64,000 nucleotides of DNA from Marispirochaeta sp. (GCF_963668165.1 NZ_OY764213.1:203977-267976), one strand, 5' to 3'. Numbered from the stretch's first letter, positions 53,109 through 62,628 are shown. The notes: generated by a model not told the origin, from the letters alone. A program made the numbers and translations.

Positions 53109-54137
53109 CTATTTTTTTGCTTCGGTTCTGGCTTCACCGCCGATTATGGCGTTCCATTTTTCCACAAGTCGTGTCTTGTTGTCTGCCGCCCATTCGTCAT
53201 CCTGATCGATGGTGTTCACTTTGCTGATGGGCATGGCACCTTTAGGAAGCGGTACATCGACAAAGGGAACCACAAAAGCGGTGGTATAGATTTTCGCAGC
53301 GGTTTCGCTGAGTGCCCAGTCATAGAGCTTTTTAGCCGCACCCAGTTCTTCCGCCGGTCCGCCCTTAATCAGACTAACAGAGGCAACCTCGTACCCTGTG
53401 CCTTCCGACGGAAAGGTAATATCCAGCGGGTACCCTTCGTTGACCAGTTTTACGCCGTCATGGGCATAGCCTATGGCTACAGTAATCTCACCGATAGCGG
53501 CGTTCTTCCCAGGCGCCGATCCGCTGCGGGTATACTGAGTAATATTCCGATCCAGCTGTTTCATATAATCAAAAGTCTTTTCTTCGCCGTATATCTGCAC
53601 CATAGTTGCCAGCACATTGTAGGAGGTTCCAGAAGACCCGGGGTTCGCCATCTGCACATGATTTTTATACTTGGGGTCTGCCAGCTCTTCCCAGGAGTTG
53701 GGAGCCGTCAGGCCAAATTTCTGAAGAGCCTGAGTGTTGCTCTCAAAACAGAGGGGGCCAGCGTAAATTCCGGACCAGTAACGGTCGGCGTCGCGAAAGT
53801 TCTCAGGCATCGCGGCAGCAGGACTATCGTACTGCATGGTCAGACCCTTGTTTTTTGCTTCGATGTGACCAAGGCCTACTCCGCCGTACCAGATACTGGC
53901 CTGGGGATTCTCTTTTTCAGCTTCCATCCTGGCGACACACTCTCCAGTGGAAAGCCGTACCCAATCAACCTGTATGCCCGTTTCGTCGGTAAAGGCCTTG
54001 AAAACCTTTCTGGCGAGTTCCTCATCCAGGGTCGTATAAGCAGTTACCTTACCGGCACTTTCCTTTTCTCCACCTGCAAAGATGCCGACAGAGACGAATA
54101 AAAGAAGCGCCAGAGCGATTGCAATTACTCTTTTCAT
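53109..54137 (-). CDS. ABC transporter substrate-binding protein, AfuA/FbpA class
   Basis: 342 residues with signal peptide VIAIALALLLFVSVGIFAGGEKES. SBP_bac type 2: VTAYTTLDEELARKVFKAFTDETGIQVDWVRLSTGE, ASIWYGGVGLGHIEAKNKGL and TQYTRSGSAPGKNAAIGEITVAIGYAHDG. The YTRSGSAPG loop resembles AfuA, which binds hexose and sedoheptulose phosphates, more than the Tyr pair of iron-binding FbpA. That would fit a two-component system upstream. This is inference from short motifs. Confidence 0.88.
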   Translation of the reverse strand: MKRVIAIALALLLFVSVGIFAGGEKESAGKVTAYTTLDEELARKVFKAFTDETGIQVDWVRLSTGECVARMEAEKENPQASIWYGGVGLGHIEAKNKGLTMQYDSPAAAMPENFRDADRYWSGIYAGPLCFESNTQALQKFGLTAPNSWEELADPKYKNHVQMANPGSSGTSYNVLATMVQIYGEEKTFDYMKQLDRNITQYTRSGSAPGKNAAIGEITVAIGYAHDGVKLVNEGYPLDITFPSEGTGYEVASVSLIKGGPAEELGAAKKLYDWALSETAAKIYTTAFVVPFVDVPLPKGAMPISKVNTIDQDDEWAADNKTRLVEKWNAIIGGEARTEAKK

Positions 54138-54233
54138 GCTAATTCTCCTCCATATTTTTCTTGATGATCTGAGTCTTATTCAGTGTAGGGGCAGCATCCA
54201 GGACGGGCAAGAAACAATACGGTTACAATAGGG

Positions 54234-54935
54234 TCACGAAATGGTAACACCGGGCACAAAGCGGTATCCTCGTCCCCACTGATTGACAATTATTGCCGGA
54301 TTTCCGGGAGTTTTCTCAATTTTATTACGCAGTCTCTGTATATTCACTTTTATCATCTGGCGGTAACCGTCCCATTCATCGGCGCCCCAGACTTCATGAA
54401 GAATCTCCTCACAACTGAGGACCATTCCCTGTCTGCTCATCAGCAGCCTGAGAAGCAGATACTCCGTGGGGGTAAGCCTGACAATACTGCCCCGGCAGAT
54501 TACCTCTTCCGTATCAAGATTGATACGAACATCGTCGCTGATGAGCAATTTTGGATTTTTTTCCGGCGGAGTCCTGCCCACAAGATTTGCTACCCTGAGA
54601 ATAAGCTCCCGATGGTTGAAGGGCTTGCGGACATAATCGAGAGCTCCTGTTTCCAGTCCGGAAACGACGTAGTTATCTTCGTCGTAACTGCTGAGCATCA
54701 GCACCGGAATACTCTGATTCTGGAGACGTCGGCACACCGAGAAACCATCAATCCCCGGAAGAGCAAGATCCAGGATAACCAGGTCAAAATCATCATCGCC
54801 GGAAAGCTCAAGCGCAGATTCACCGCTGTCGGCTGTTGTAACCCGGTATCCTTCATCCGACAGAAGAAACTGGAGGAGGTTCAGAATGTGCGGTTCATCA
54901 TCCACAACCAGGATTTTCTTCGCGGACTCACTCAT
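54234..54935 (-). CDS. OmpR/PhoB-family response regulator
   Basis: 233 residues. Receiver ILVVDDEPHILNLLQFLL, phosphoacceptor Asp in DLVILDLALPGIDG (about residue 55), Thr/Ser and Lys positions in LMLSSYDEDN and DYVRKPFNHREL. The winged-helix output domain RLTPTEYLLLRLLMSRQGMVLSCEEIL ends WGRGYRFVPG. Its ATG overlaps the kinase stop. It lies 97 bases ahead of the binding-protein gene and probably controls that transporter. Confidence 0.95.
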   Translation of the reverse strand: MSESAKKILVVDDEPHILNLLQFLLSDEGYRVTTADSGESALELSGDDDFDLVILDLALPGIDGFSVCRRLQNQSIPVLMLSSYDEDNYVVSGLETGALDYVRKPFNHRELILRVANLVGRTPPEKNPKLLISDDVRINLDTEEVICRGSIVRLTPTEYLLLRLLMSRQGMVLSCEEILHEVWGADEWDGYRQMIKVNIQRLRNKIEKTPGNPAIIVNQWGRGYRFVPGVTIS

Positions 54936-56125
54936 TGATCCTTGTCCTCATTGTGCGGGAGAGTAAAGGAGACTGTTGTGCCGACATGTTCCACGGAGCT
55001 GACATAGACCTTGCCATTATGCTTTTCGATAACCCGCTTGACAATAGCCAGGCCTAACCCTGCTCCGTCAAGCTGCTCATCCGACCAGCTGTCACCCTGG
55101 AAAAACTCGTTAAAAACCTTGGCCCGTTCCCCCAGTCGAATGCCGGAACCGTTATCGCTGACAGACACGACCATGGCCTGTTCGTTTTCGTTTACAGAGA
55201 TGATGATCCTGCCACCATAGCGCAGATGCTTTACTGCATTATGGACGAGGTTTACCAGTACCTGATGTATCCACCCTTCATCCGCCGGCGGGCGGGATAA
55301 CAGTTGAGGAAAGGAGTAGCGCAGCTCTATCTGTTTTTCTTCCAGAACAGGCCGGATGTGAACAGAGACATCCTTTATTACCCGGCGTATATCTATCGGC
55401 TGAAGGCTTATCGTAAACCAGGCGCTTTCCACTTTTATACTGGCCAGAATAGTCTCGGAGAGGGTCACCAGTCTGCGGACATTGCTGCCGACAGACTGGA
55501 GAAACTGCTGCTGCCGCTGATTCAGCGGCCCTACTCTGCCTTCGCACAAAATATCAACCGTTGACTGAATAACCGTGAGGGGCGTACGAACTTCGTGAGC
55601 CAGGGTCGAAAGAATAGCTTCTTTTGTTTGAAGATTCTTTTCCGTTTCCAGGCGGACAGCTTTTTGTTCGCGATAATACAGCATGGAAAAATACGCAGCC
55701 CCTGAGGCCGCAAGAGCGGCAGACGGATACATTGTAAAGGCCACCGGACCTGAACCAATTCCCGCCACCAGGGGAGGTACTGCCGACAGGAACACCACAA
55801 CCCGCGGCTTCCAGCCGGAGTCATCCGAAAAGAGTATCCCGATTCGCGCAGCAAAGAGAGGAACAAAAAACAGAAAAGGAAGAAACGAAAAAAGGGCCGC
55901 TGCCGAAGAGGCGAGGACGATTCCCAATCCGGTAATCACCCTCTCCCTGAAAAGCGATCGTTCACCCCACCACACCTCACTAAAGAACACTCCTGCAAAA
56001 AAAGCAGAAGCGGACACAATGAGAAGAATTGTCTGATTCCCCGCATACGCTGAAAAGTCAAGGAGGAGAAAAAAAATAAAAAGCAGATACAACAGCCGGC
56101 GGAGATACAGATCGAACCGGATCAT
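54932..56125 (-). CDS. Membrane histidine kinase
   Basis: 397 residues from ATG 56125. Five to six N-terminal helices without a large periplasmic loop, then HisKA (ILSTLAHEVRTPLTVIQSTVDIL, phospho-His near residue 205) and HATPase_c (VNLVHNAVKHL; VSDNGSGIRLGERAKVFNEFF; GAGLGLAIVKRVIEKHNGKVYV). It may sense through its membrane domain or via the binding protein. The longer frame to 56176 has no better start. Coupled to the response regulator (ATGA). Confidence 0.93.
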   Translation of the reverse strand: MIRFDLYLRRLLYLLFIFFLLLDFSAYAGNQTILLIVSASAFFAGVFFSEVWWGERSLFRERVITGLGIVLASSAAALFSFLPFLFFVPLFAARIGILFSDDSGWKPRVVVFLSAVPPLVAGIGSGPVAFTMYPSAALAASGAAYFSMLYYREQKAVRLETEKNLQTKEAILSTLAHEVRTPLTVIQSTVDILCEGRVGPLNQRQQQFLQSVGSNVRRLVTLSETILASIKVESAWFTISLQPIDIRRVIKDVSVHIRPVLEEKQIELRYSFPQLLSRPPADEGWIHQVLVNLVHNAVKHLRYGGRIIISVNENEQAMVVSVSDNGSGIRLGERAKVFNEFFQGDSWSDEQLDGAGLGLAIVKRVIEKHNGKVYVSSVEHVGTTVSFTLPHNEDKDQ

Positions 56126-56260
56126 GAAATATCCTAACTCTCCTCCGGCAATATTACAATCCCGATTGTTTTTCAAAGAGCAGGCAGAACACTCATAGAT
56201 GACACCGCAATATTACGTAAATAACGACCGCCCGGTTTTCCAGGCGGCCGGGTAAAGCGG

Positions 56261-58096
56261 TCAATACCGAAAAAGCAGATATAATCTGATAGAAAGATCG
56301 TCCAGTTCAGGAATCTCGACCTCACCCATATTAAGGGAAACACTTCCCAGGGTGAATCGTTTCCACAAGCCCAAACCTGCTCCCCAGCCCTTTGCTGGAA
56401 GCAGATAATCGCAGCCAAGGCCGATCCGTGGAACAAGGGCAAAGGAGTTTCCTCTGCCGTCTTCCGGGGCATCAGAATCGCCGAAATCAGAAAACAGGCT
56501 GGTGTATACATCCAAGGCAGCGCCTGCCCCCAGATAGGGAACAAACTCTTTTTTATTGTCTCCCATCGGATAACGTAAATAGAGAATCCAGGGAGTCGAG
56601 AACCCCAGATACTGGAGATCCTCAGTGGTGCCTTCGAAAGCATCAAAACTCAGATTGTAGTATCCAAAGGAAAAGCCCCACCCGAAAGCGATAAAGCGGT
56701 TTTTGAGAACCCTGAATTCTACAAAACCGTGGCCGCCCGAGATCGATGCCGACCCTTCATATGAAGCATTCATAAAAGAAGGATTAAGATCAACTCCGTA
56801 TACGCTCAACTCCTCGTTAAAATACTCCGGGCCCTTTCCCGTTTCCGGACCATAGGCCATCTTTACCGGCTTCCGCGAAAACAGTTTCTCCAGGGAATGT
56901 ATACTCCAATGGCCCCGTTCGAAGATCATATTCAAGCTAAGGTCCCGATTTCCCACGCTGATTGTCCCTTCCGCGATTGCTCCTTCCTCAAGTGATTCGG
57001 GGATGGAGCTGAATCCAGCAAAGGTAAATCCTTTCGTCCCCAACTGGGAACGAAAGGATTCCCACATCGACCAGGCTGATGCCTCGCGGAGTACATCGTA
57101 TGGACTGAGGGATTCGACACGCTTGTCTTTTTCTTCCTTGTCTGCATCTTTGTCCCGGGAGCTTATCTCCTCCTTAAGACGCAGATAGGAATCCCAGCCC
57201 TCCTCCGCGGCCAGTACTGTAGAGATATAGGGATGATCCTGATTAAAGTCCCATTGATCCAAGTCAAGCTGTGACATGACATTATCCAGTTCCTGCTGCA
57301 GGTCGTTCCTGATCCATTCGGGATCGGCTGCGTGTTTGTTTATCTCATTCTTTCTTGCCAGAAGACGTGAAATTTGTTCCGCAGGGATCGCAAAAAAGGT
57401 ATTATGCCTTCCCCCGACCGACCAGGTATTGATTCCCAGGATACGATAATCTCCGTCTCCTTTGTCGAGCAGAAGCGGTCCTCCGGAACTTCCCGGATCA
57501 ATGGATGCAGAGTGCTGAATCAGATACCCCAGTTCAGGATCGACAAGCTGATCAATCTCTACACGCTGATTTGTTACGATGCCCTGGGAAAGCTGCCACA
57601 GGGGTTCTCCCATTAATCCGGGATACCCTGCCGCATAGACCTGGATTCCGTCCCTGATTTCACCGGTATCCGCGAGCAGCAAGGGAGAATACTCATCTGT
57701 TCCGGGAAAAGTGATTACCGCCAGATCAAGAAGCTGATCTTCAATAATCTCGAAATTACCCTTTAGTTCCTGCTCTTCACCACCGACACCGCGAAACAGG
57801 ATTTTCATGGCTTCTGAGTACTTAATCACATGGCGATTGGTTACCAGTACAAGATCACCGTCTTCGGATTGGAACAGAAATCCGCTTCCATGCCAGCCTT
57901 TCTGGAGAGAATCAAAATAATCCGCTGCCTCGGAATTCCCCGCCTGTTCAAAACGGCGGGAGATTAAAGAAAAGGATTCTACAAAGGCGCTGTTCGGTTC
58001 ACATTCCACCAGGGCTACGGAGCTTCTAAGATCAGCAAAGAGAGCAGATGCACATAGAAGCGCAGCACAAACAGCTATAAACACGCGTTTACACAT
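56261..58096 (-). CDS. Secreted trypsin-like serine protease fused to an outer-membrane beta-barrel
   Basis: 611 residues from ATG 58096 (TTGGAG upstream). Signal peptide VFIAVCAALLCASALFADLRSS. The protease domain shows the S1/HtrA-type triad: LVTNRHVIKYSE (His), QLLDLAVITFPG (Asp), SIDPGSSGGPLLLDKG (Ser). A charged helical linker (LKEEISSRDKDADKEEKDKRVESL) follows, then from about residue 410 a run of strands (FVEFRVLKNRFIAFGWGFSFGYYNLSF; FVPYLGAGAALDVYTSLF) ending IRLYLLFRY, a C-terminal aromatic as in outer-membrane barrels. No PDZ domain. It likely sits in the outer membrane with its protease half in the periplasm or at the surface. Fourteen bases behind a lipoprotein gene. Confidence 0.85.
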   Translation of the reverse strand: MCKRVFIAVCAALLCASALFADLRSSVALVECEPNSAFVESFSLISRRFEQAGNSEAADYFDSLQKGWHGSGFLFQSEDGDLVLVTNRHVIKYSEAMKILFRGVGGEEQELKGNFEIIEDQLLDLAVITFPGTDEYSPLLLADTGEIRDGIQVYAAGYPGLMGEPLWQLSQGIVTNQRVEIDQLVDPELGYLIQHSASIDPGSSGGPLLLDKGDGDYRILGINTWSVGGRHNTFFAIPAEQISRLLARKNEINKHAADPEWIRNDLQQELDNVMSQLDLDQWDFNQDHPYISTVLAAEEGWDSYLRLKEEISSRDKDADKEEKDKRVESLSPYDVLREASAWSMWESFRSQLGTKGFTFAGFSSIPESLEEGAIAEGTISVGNRDLSLNMIFERGHWSIHSLEKLFSRKPVKMAYGPETGKGPEYFNEELSVYGVDLNPSFMNASYEGSASISGGHGFVEFRVLKNRFIAFGWGFSFGYYNLSFDAFEGTTEDLQYLGFSTPWILYLRYPMGDNKKEFVPYLGAGAALDVYTSLFSDFGDSDAPEDGRGNSFALVPRIGLGCDYLLPAKGWGAGLGLWKRFTLGSVSLNMGEVEIPELDDLSIRLYLLFRY

Positions 58097-58110
58097 TAAT
58101 TTCTCCAATT

Positions 58111-59337
58111 TTACTCGACAGCTTCAATAATCGCCTGCGCGATTGGCCCGCTGAGTTCAGCCGTAAACTCTCGATACTCTTTTTCACGTTCGTTCCGCCA
58201 GTTTGCTATATCGTGCTGACCACCAAGCAAAGACCTTTCTTTGGAAATGACATAGTAATCAGTATGCCCGGCCTTCCGGCTGCTTCCGGTCTCACACAGT
58301 ACCCCGTATTCCCACAGGTGGATCTGGGTCGCTGATCCAAGAAACTTTTCCTGAGAGGCGTTTACCGCTTTTTTACGAGTAATCGCGTAAACATAATCAA
58401 CAGCAAGGGATTCACCTATCTGGGAGAGAATGGGAATCTGAGTATCGGAAAGAGCAGAATCATCGTCCAGCAAAGAGGCAGGATATAAAGGAAGGATGTT
58501 TTCCATCTGCTCCTCTCCAATAACTTTTAATGAGGATTTCGCGGAGAGCACATCCCGGATTTCCTGGGTTATCATCAAGGTTTCCTCGTTGTTGTCAGCC
58601 GCCAGAACAGCAATCGAAGCCCCTGACTCCAGGATAACCCCATCGCTTAACGCGAATGGAATATTGTCATTCTTCGTGCGCCCCTTAATCTTAAACGTAT
58701 CGCCGCTGACCTTGTCGAAGCCTTTCGACAAACGACTGCCCGAAACCGGCCGGCAGACATTCTTCGGGACCAGCGGGGCCCCATCCGCATCGACAATAAA
58801 ACCGGTAAACTGTTCTTTTACTTCGTCGTAACGATCAACAACGGAAACCCGCGGATCAAAGGACCCGTAAGGATTACGGGATACGACACTGTGGTCCATA
58901 TCACCAATATATACGAAGGTGTCGTTCTCAGCTAAATGAAACGGCGGTAGATGATAATCGAACAAAATTGCTTTAACAGTGTCTTGATTACCAAGAAAGC
59001 TGTGCTTAAGCTCAGTGCGAAGGTTCATATAAATCAAGTCAAGATCCTTACGATCCAGCTTTATAACAAAATATTCATTCCATGGAACATACACTACTTC
59101 GAAAGCATCGCCGTTTACACCGGCCAGTTCGATTTTTCCGTTCCAGATACTGCGGTTTAAACCTTCCTGTTTGATTTCAAAATCGAAGTTAACCCTGCCT
59201 ATGACAAAAACCTTATCCTCCTGTACCCGCTGACCGGGCTTAACACCTCCGGAAGGAAGCATCAAACACGAGGCAAACAACAATACAATACTTGACAGCA
59301 GCACAAGAAATCGGAAATTTACGCTTTTCTTTTCCAC
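58111..59337 (-). CDS. Lipoprotein of unknown function with CsgG/LpoB-like C-terminal part
   Basis: About 408 residues. Signal sequence VNFRFLVLLSSIVLLFASC with a clear lipobox Cys. The C-terminal third (GASIAVLAADNNEETLMITQEIRDVLSAKSSLKVIGEEQMENIL, then SLAVDYVYAITRKK) has the look of CsgG/LpoB/TolB-N domains seen in outer-membrane assembly lipoproteins. The N-terminal half is unrecognised, beta-rich (FVIGRVNFDFEIKQEG). Start taken at GTG 59337; TTG 59370 is the longest option. Same operon as the protease-barrel protein, a likely partner. Confidence 0.68.
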   Translation of the reverse strand: MEKKSVNFRFLVLLSSIVLLFASCLMLPSGGVKPGQRVQEDKVFVIGRVNFDFEIKQEGLNRSIWNGKIELAGVNGDAFEVVYVPWNEYFVIKLDRKDLDLIYMNLRTELKHSFLGNQDTVKAILFDYHLPPFHLAENDTFVYIGDMDHSVVSRNPYGSFDPRVSVVDRYDEVKEQFTGFIVDADGAPLVPKNVCRPVSGSRLSKGFDKVSGDTFKIKGRTKNDNIPFALSDGVILESGASIAVLAADNNEETLMITQEIRDVLSAKSSLKVIGEEQMENILPLYPASLLDDDSALSDTQIPILSQIGESLAVDYVYAITRKKAVNASQEKFLGSATQIHLWEYGVLCETGSSRKAGHTDYYVISKERSLLGGQHDIANWRNEREKEYREFTAELSGPIAQAIIEAVE

Positions 59338-59569
59338 ATTTTTTACTCGGTCCGGTAGCCCGGTAAGCAAATCGTGAGTTATTTTATTTCTAACAGGGAA
59401 TCAGTTCAACGGACATATACTTTTAAATCATCCCTATTATTTTAAATATGCCTATACATACCATATCATGTGGAAAATGTCAAATTCCCCCGGTTTTCTA
59501 ACTTTTTTATTCAACACGTACAAACAAGGCTTTTGTTCGGTGGAATTTATATTTTTCTATTGTTTCTTA

Positions 59570-59593
59570 CGTCCCATTTTACATTTTGGGACG
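59570..59593. other. Small stem-loop in the 335-base gap 59338-59672
   Basis: CGTCCCA (59570-59576) pairs with TGGGACG (59587-59593). The rest of the gap is AT-rich and probably holds divergent promoters that I cannot define. Confidence 0.4.
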
Positions 59594-59672
59594 ACAGCAG
59601 CTGCGGGCGGGGATACAGTTAATTATAAATGTTTGTTTATGGTGTATATCACTACACCGAAGGAGTTATCTG

Positions 59673-60401
59673 ATGAAAAAAACGGTGTTCTTTGCAGCGG
59701 TGTTTATTATTGCGTGTCTGGTTTTCTTTCCTTCCTGCAGCGGCGGCTCGAGCGGTAGTTCGATTTCCACCGACGATCTTGAAGGAATATGGGTTGCTAC
59801 CGGAGAAGATGGAGGAACAGCCAAAGCCATGCTTTTTGAGTTTTCCGGTAATAATTTTACCCGCATCGGCTATACGGAGGTTGATGCATCAGACCCAGAT
59901 GGTCCCGACATGATTCAGGAGGAAGGCAGTAGAGGGACCTATTCCATTTCAGATGACACTCTTATTGCAATGGTGATCGAAGACTGGGATGATTACGCTT
60001 GGGATGATGATCCAGAAACAAAAAATGTTCCCATCTCCTACGAAGGAAATACATTTACTATAAGCATGGACGGTCATGAAATTGAGTTTACAAAAAAGTC
60101 CTTTTCCCGGCCTTTAGCACTCATCAACACCTGGTATGAACTTCCGGGAGGATCTAATACGTTGGTTGGCGATGGCGATGGTACTTATACATATACCGAC
60201 CCCGGCAACAACTACACATCGGAGGGTACATGGACTGCAAGCCCGGATCTGATGCGTATCATTACAACGTATGAGAATGATAACGGGACAGAAAGTACTT
60301 TTTACGTTGAAAACCTGTATGAGTATGAAATCTCCGGAACAAATCTAGAGCTTTCCTGGGATGATACGGTATTTTCTACATATACTAATGTAGAACCATA
60401 A
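59673..60401 (+). CDS. Lipoprotein of unknown function
   Basis: 242 residues from ATG 59673 behind AAGGAG. Lipoprotein signal KKTVFFAAVFIIACLVFFPSC, then a Gly/Ser linker. Two repeated lipocalin-like halves: LEGIWVATGEDGG...FEFSGNNFTRIGYTEV and GTWTASPDLMRIITTYENDNGTESTFYVENLYEYEISGTNLELSWDD. Acidic mature protein. It resembles lipocalin-like/DUF lipoproteins abundant in spirochaetes; role unknown. Followed by a strong terminator. Confidence 0.78.
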   Translation: MKKTVFFAAVFIIACLVFFPSCSGGSSGSSISTDDLEGIWVATGEDGGTAKAMLFEFSGNNFTRIGYTEVDASDPDGPDMIQEEGSRGTYSISDDTLIAMVIEDWDDYAWDDDPETKNVPISYEGNTFTISMDGHEIEFTKKSFSRPLALINTWYELPGGSNTLVGDGDGTYTYTDPGNNYTSEGTWTASPDLMRIITTYENDNGTESTFYVENLYEYEISGTNLELSWDDTVFSTYTNVEP

Positions 60402-60414
60402 TTATTAGATCAGT

Positions 60415-60475
60415 CTGCCGGGTAAAACGTGTTTTGCAGCCTTAAGCATTCTTACCCGGCAGAAATTTTTTCTTT
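60415..60475 (+). terminator. Intrinsic terminator of the lipoprotein gene
   Basis: 11-bp perfect stem CTGCCGGGTAA (60415-60425) with TTACCCGGCAG (60452-60462), then AAATTTTTTC. Confidence 0.88.
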
Positions 60476-60480
60476 TCAAA

Positions 60481-62067
60481 TCAGAATTTCTCAATATCCT
60501 TGTTTTCTCTTTTTGCCCGGTACATTGCTGAGTCGGCATTTTTTATCAATGCTTCAAGTTCACTGCCGCCATCCGGATACAAACTGACTCCGGCACTGAC
60601 ACTGATGGGAAGCTCCTTTCCGTTGATACATACCGGTTTTTTAAGTTCGGTAATTAACCTTGTTGTTATTTCCATTATTGTTTCTTTTGAAGACAGATCA
60701 GTCAGAGCGATTATAAATTCATCTCCACCGATTCTGGCTTTTAAATCTTTTTCTTTCAAGCTGTTTTCCATTCTATGAGCGATACTTTTTAAAACCTTAT
60801 CGCCGATATCGTGTCCATATTCATCATTGATTTCTTTAAATTTATTAATGTCAATAAAAACCACTCCTATCGTATGGCCCGTAACATCAGCCTTATTTTT
60901 CAGTCTCTTAAATTCTTCTGCGAAATACTTTCTGTTAGCCAGCCCGGTTAATTTATCATGATGAGCCTGATGTTCAAACTTATTAAGTAAATAAACTGCG
61001 ACAGCAATAAAGCTGACAAATAACACGGACATCAAAGTAATATTAACTAAGAATATATTTCTATGATCTTTAATTTCATTCTGCATCACCTGATCATTGT
61101 AGACAATGCCGACCACATAAGAGTTCCATCCCTGTTCATTTTCCTGATTACTAATCAACGCCGGAAAAAATCGATACCTGTGCTGTATTCCATCTATATT
61201 TCTTGTACCTCTTTGCATGCTATTATTAATAACGGCCTGTCTGGCAAGTTCCTCTTCAAACTCGGGCACATCCGGGTTCAAATAGGGTCTCTTACTATTT
61301 CTTAGTTTAGCAACCCCATAACGCAGGGGCTCCACACTATAGAAACCTATATCGTCAAGCATCTCATATTCTTCAGTTAAGGAACTTGCATCCTTAAAAA
61401 GGTTTAAACTCTGAAAGGAAGGATACTGATCTTCAATACTGACGCTGAGTTCAAATAAATATTGATTATCCGGACTTGGCATATAGCTGTACTTTTTAAT
61501 CTCTCCTGCCTGAGTTGAAAGATCGACTCTATCAACTTTAAATTCATTTCCAGCCATTCTTTCTCTTAACACAGTAGCAAAACTGCCAAATTTGGAAAAA
61601 TCAAGGCCAAGATCCTCGTTATAGGTAGTTTTAATAATTTTCAAATCTTTATTAACAATATAAATATCATAACCGGGGAAACGCTCCTGCAGCTCATCTA
61701 AATCCCATTCCATAACTTCAGTATTCACTCTATATTTTTCTACCATCAGCGCTGAGTATTCTCTCATTTCCTGATTCAACTGATGCTCGGCAATATCATA
61801 GGCATTATTAATATAGTGTACCGTCTGCAGAATATTTTTCTCCACCAGCTGCTGCTGACTATTATACTTATCTTCTACTGCGTCTATAATATTTGTATAT
61901 TGTGCTGAGTACATATAGATCATTATGATAGCCAGTAAAGCTATAATTATGTATTTAAATTTACTCAGGAATTTCTCCAAGCAGCTCTCTCCTGAATCCG
62001 ATACTGTTTCGGGCTTTCTCCCTAATGATAGTAAAAATGGTTCGATCGTCAATATCCCAATTAACAA
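60481..62067 (-). CDS. Membrane-bound diguanylate cyclase (GGDEF)
   Basis: Up to 528 residues. Helix KYIIIALLAIIMIYMYSAQ, an extracytoplasmic sensor of about 290 residues (dCache/CHASE-like), a second helix (FLVNITLMSVLFVSFIAVAVYLL), then GGDEF domain: FEHQAHHDKLTGLANRKYFAEEF, IGVVFIDINKFKEINDEYGHDIGDKVL and ARIGGDEFIIAL with an intact active site. No I-site RxxD is evident five residues before it (SLKEKDLKARIGGDEF). It makes c-di-GMP, which the PilZ protein here could read. The start is unclear: no ATG, TTG 62067 is the longest, and TTGGAG at about 61979 may be a ribosome site for a start close to the first helix. Confidence 0.9.
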   Translation of the reverse strand: MLIGILTIEPFLLSLGRKPETVSDSGESCLEKFLSKFKYIIIALLAIIMIYMYSAQYTNIIDAVEDKYNSQQQLVEKNILQTVHYINNAYDIAEHQLNQEMREYSALMVEKYRVNTEVMEWDLDELQERFPGYDIYIVNKDLKIIKTTYNEDLGLDFSKFGSFATVLRERMAGNEFKVDRVDLSTQAGEIKKYSYMPSPDNQYLFELSVSIEDQYPSFQSLNLFKDASSLTEEYEMLDDIGFYSVEPLRYGVAKLRNSKRPYLNPDVPEFEEELARQAVINNSMQRGTRNIDGIQHRYRFFPALISNQENEQGWNSYVVGIVYNDQVMQNEIKDHRNIFLVNITLMSVLFVSFIAVAVYLLNKFEHQAHHDKLTGLANRKYFAEEFKRLKNKADVTGHTIGVVFIDINKFKEINDEYGHDIGDKVLKSIAHRMENSLKEKDLKARIGGDEFIIALTDLSSKETIMEITTRLITELKKPVCINGKELPISVSAGVSLYPDGGSELEALIKNADSAMYRAKRENKDIEKF

Positions 62068-62438
62068 AATCGGTGAAAGCCGGAAGAATATCCTGATGTA
62101 CAGTAATAAAGGAGAGAGTCAATTCAGCAATTTCAGATCAGTCTCCGGAGGCACAAAGCAGATAGTAATCTGCTGTTCTTGTCATAGCTGTAAAGGGTGT
62201 AGTTGTCACTGATTAGAGAAGTTATTGAACCACTGATCGGTATGGGGCCAGGCAGGGGGGCACTTCGCTGATTGTTGTCGCTTATATGTTTGAACCGGAC
62301 TTTTTATCATGCTGAAATTATAGTCTGTTTTAATCCTTTTTCTCTACCCTGTTTTTTCCATATTCATCAGTGAATAGCTTCTCCGTTGCACCCTATATCA
62401 TCAGTGTTCATCAGCGGTTAAATTTTCCTCTTCTCACG

Positions 62439-62558
62439 GCCGCGATGGAAGCTCAGCTTATTAATTATCTCAAGTTTGCAAAGGTTCCTGTTGGCTACCT
62501 CATCAATTTTCGCGACAGCAAAGTCGAGTGGCGCAGGTTCATTGTCTCGGGGGAGTAG
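62439..62558 (+). pseudogene. C-terminal fragment of a GxxExxY/PD-(D/E)XK nuclease-family protein
   Basis: About 39 codons reading EAQLINYLKFAKVPVGYLINF and KVEWRRFIV, which matches the end of GxxExxY-type proteins (usual form AQ.LNYLK.....G.LINFG). The N-terminal two-thirds is absent; upstream sequence back to 62068 is non-coding and holds nothing else I recognise. It is a relic, probably left by cassette or island turnover next to the toxin-antitoxin pair. Confidence 0.7.
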
Positions 62559-62590
62559 CTCCCCCTTTTCTAGTCGGTTTCATAAAATAT

Positions 62591-62622
62591 TATGAAGGAA
62601 GGGCCGTTTGGCCCGTCCTTTT
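62591..62622 (+). repeat. Direct repeat with hairpin, copy 1 (left of toxin-antitoxin pair)
   Basis: ATGAAGGAAGGGCCGTTTGG followed by CCCGTCCTTTTG; GGGCC pairs with GGCCC over GTTT. On the plus strand it is followed by TTTGTTTTC, so it may also terminate the antisense side. Nearly identical to 63268-63299, same orientation. Confidence 0.8.
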
Positions 62623-62628
62623 GTTTTC

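Noticed and set aside
53034..54101. 355-codon open frame on the plus strand, antisense to the binding-protein gene
   Set aside because: It is a shadow of the substrate-binding protein gene; its translation has no recognisable domain and it lacks a sensible start context.
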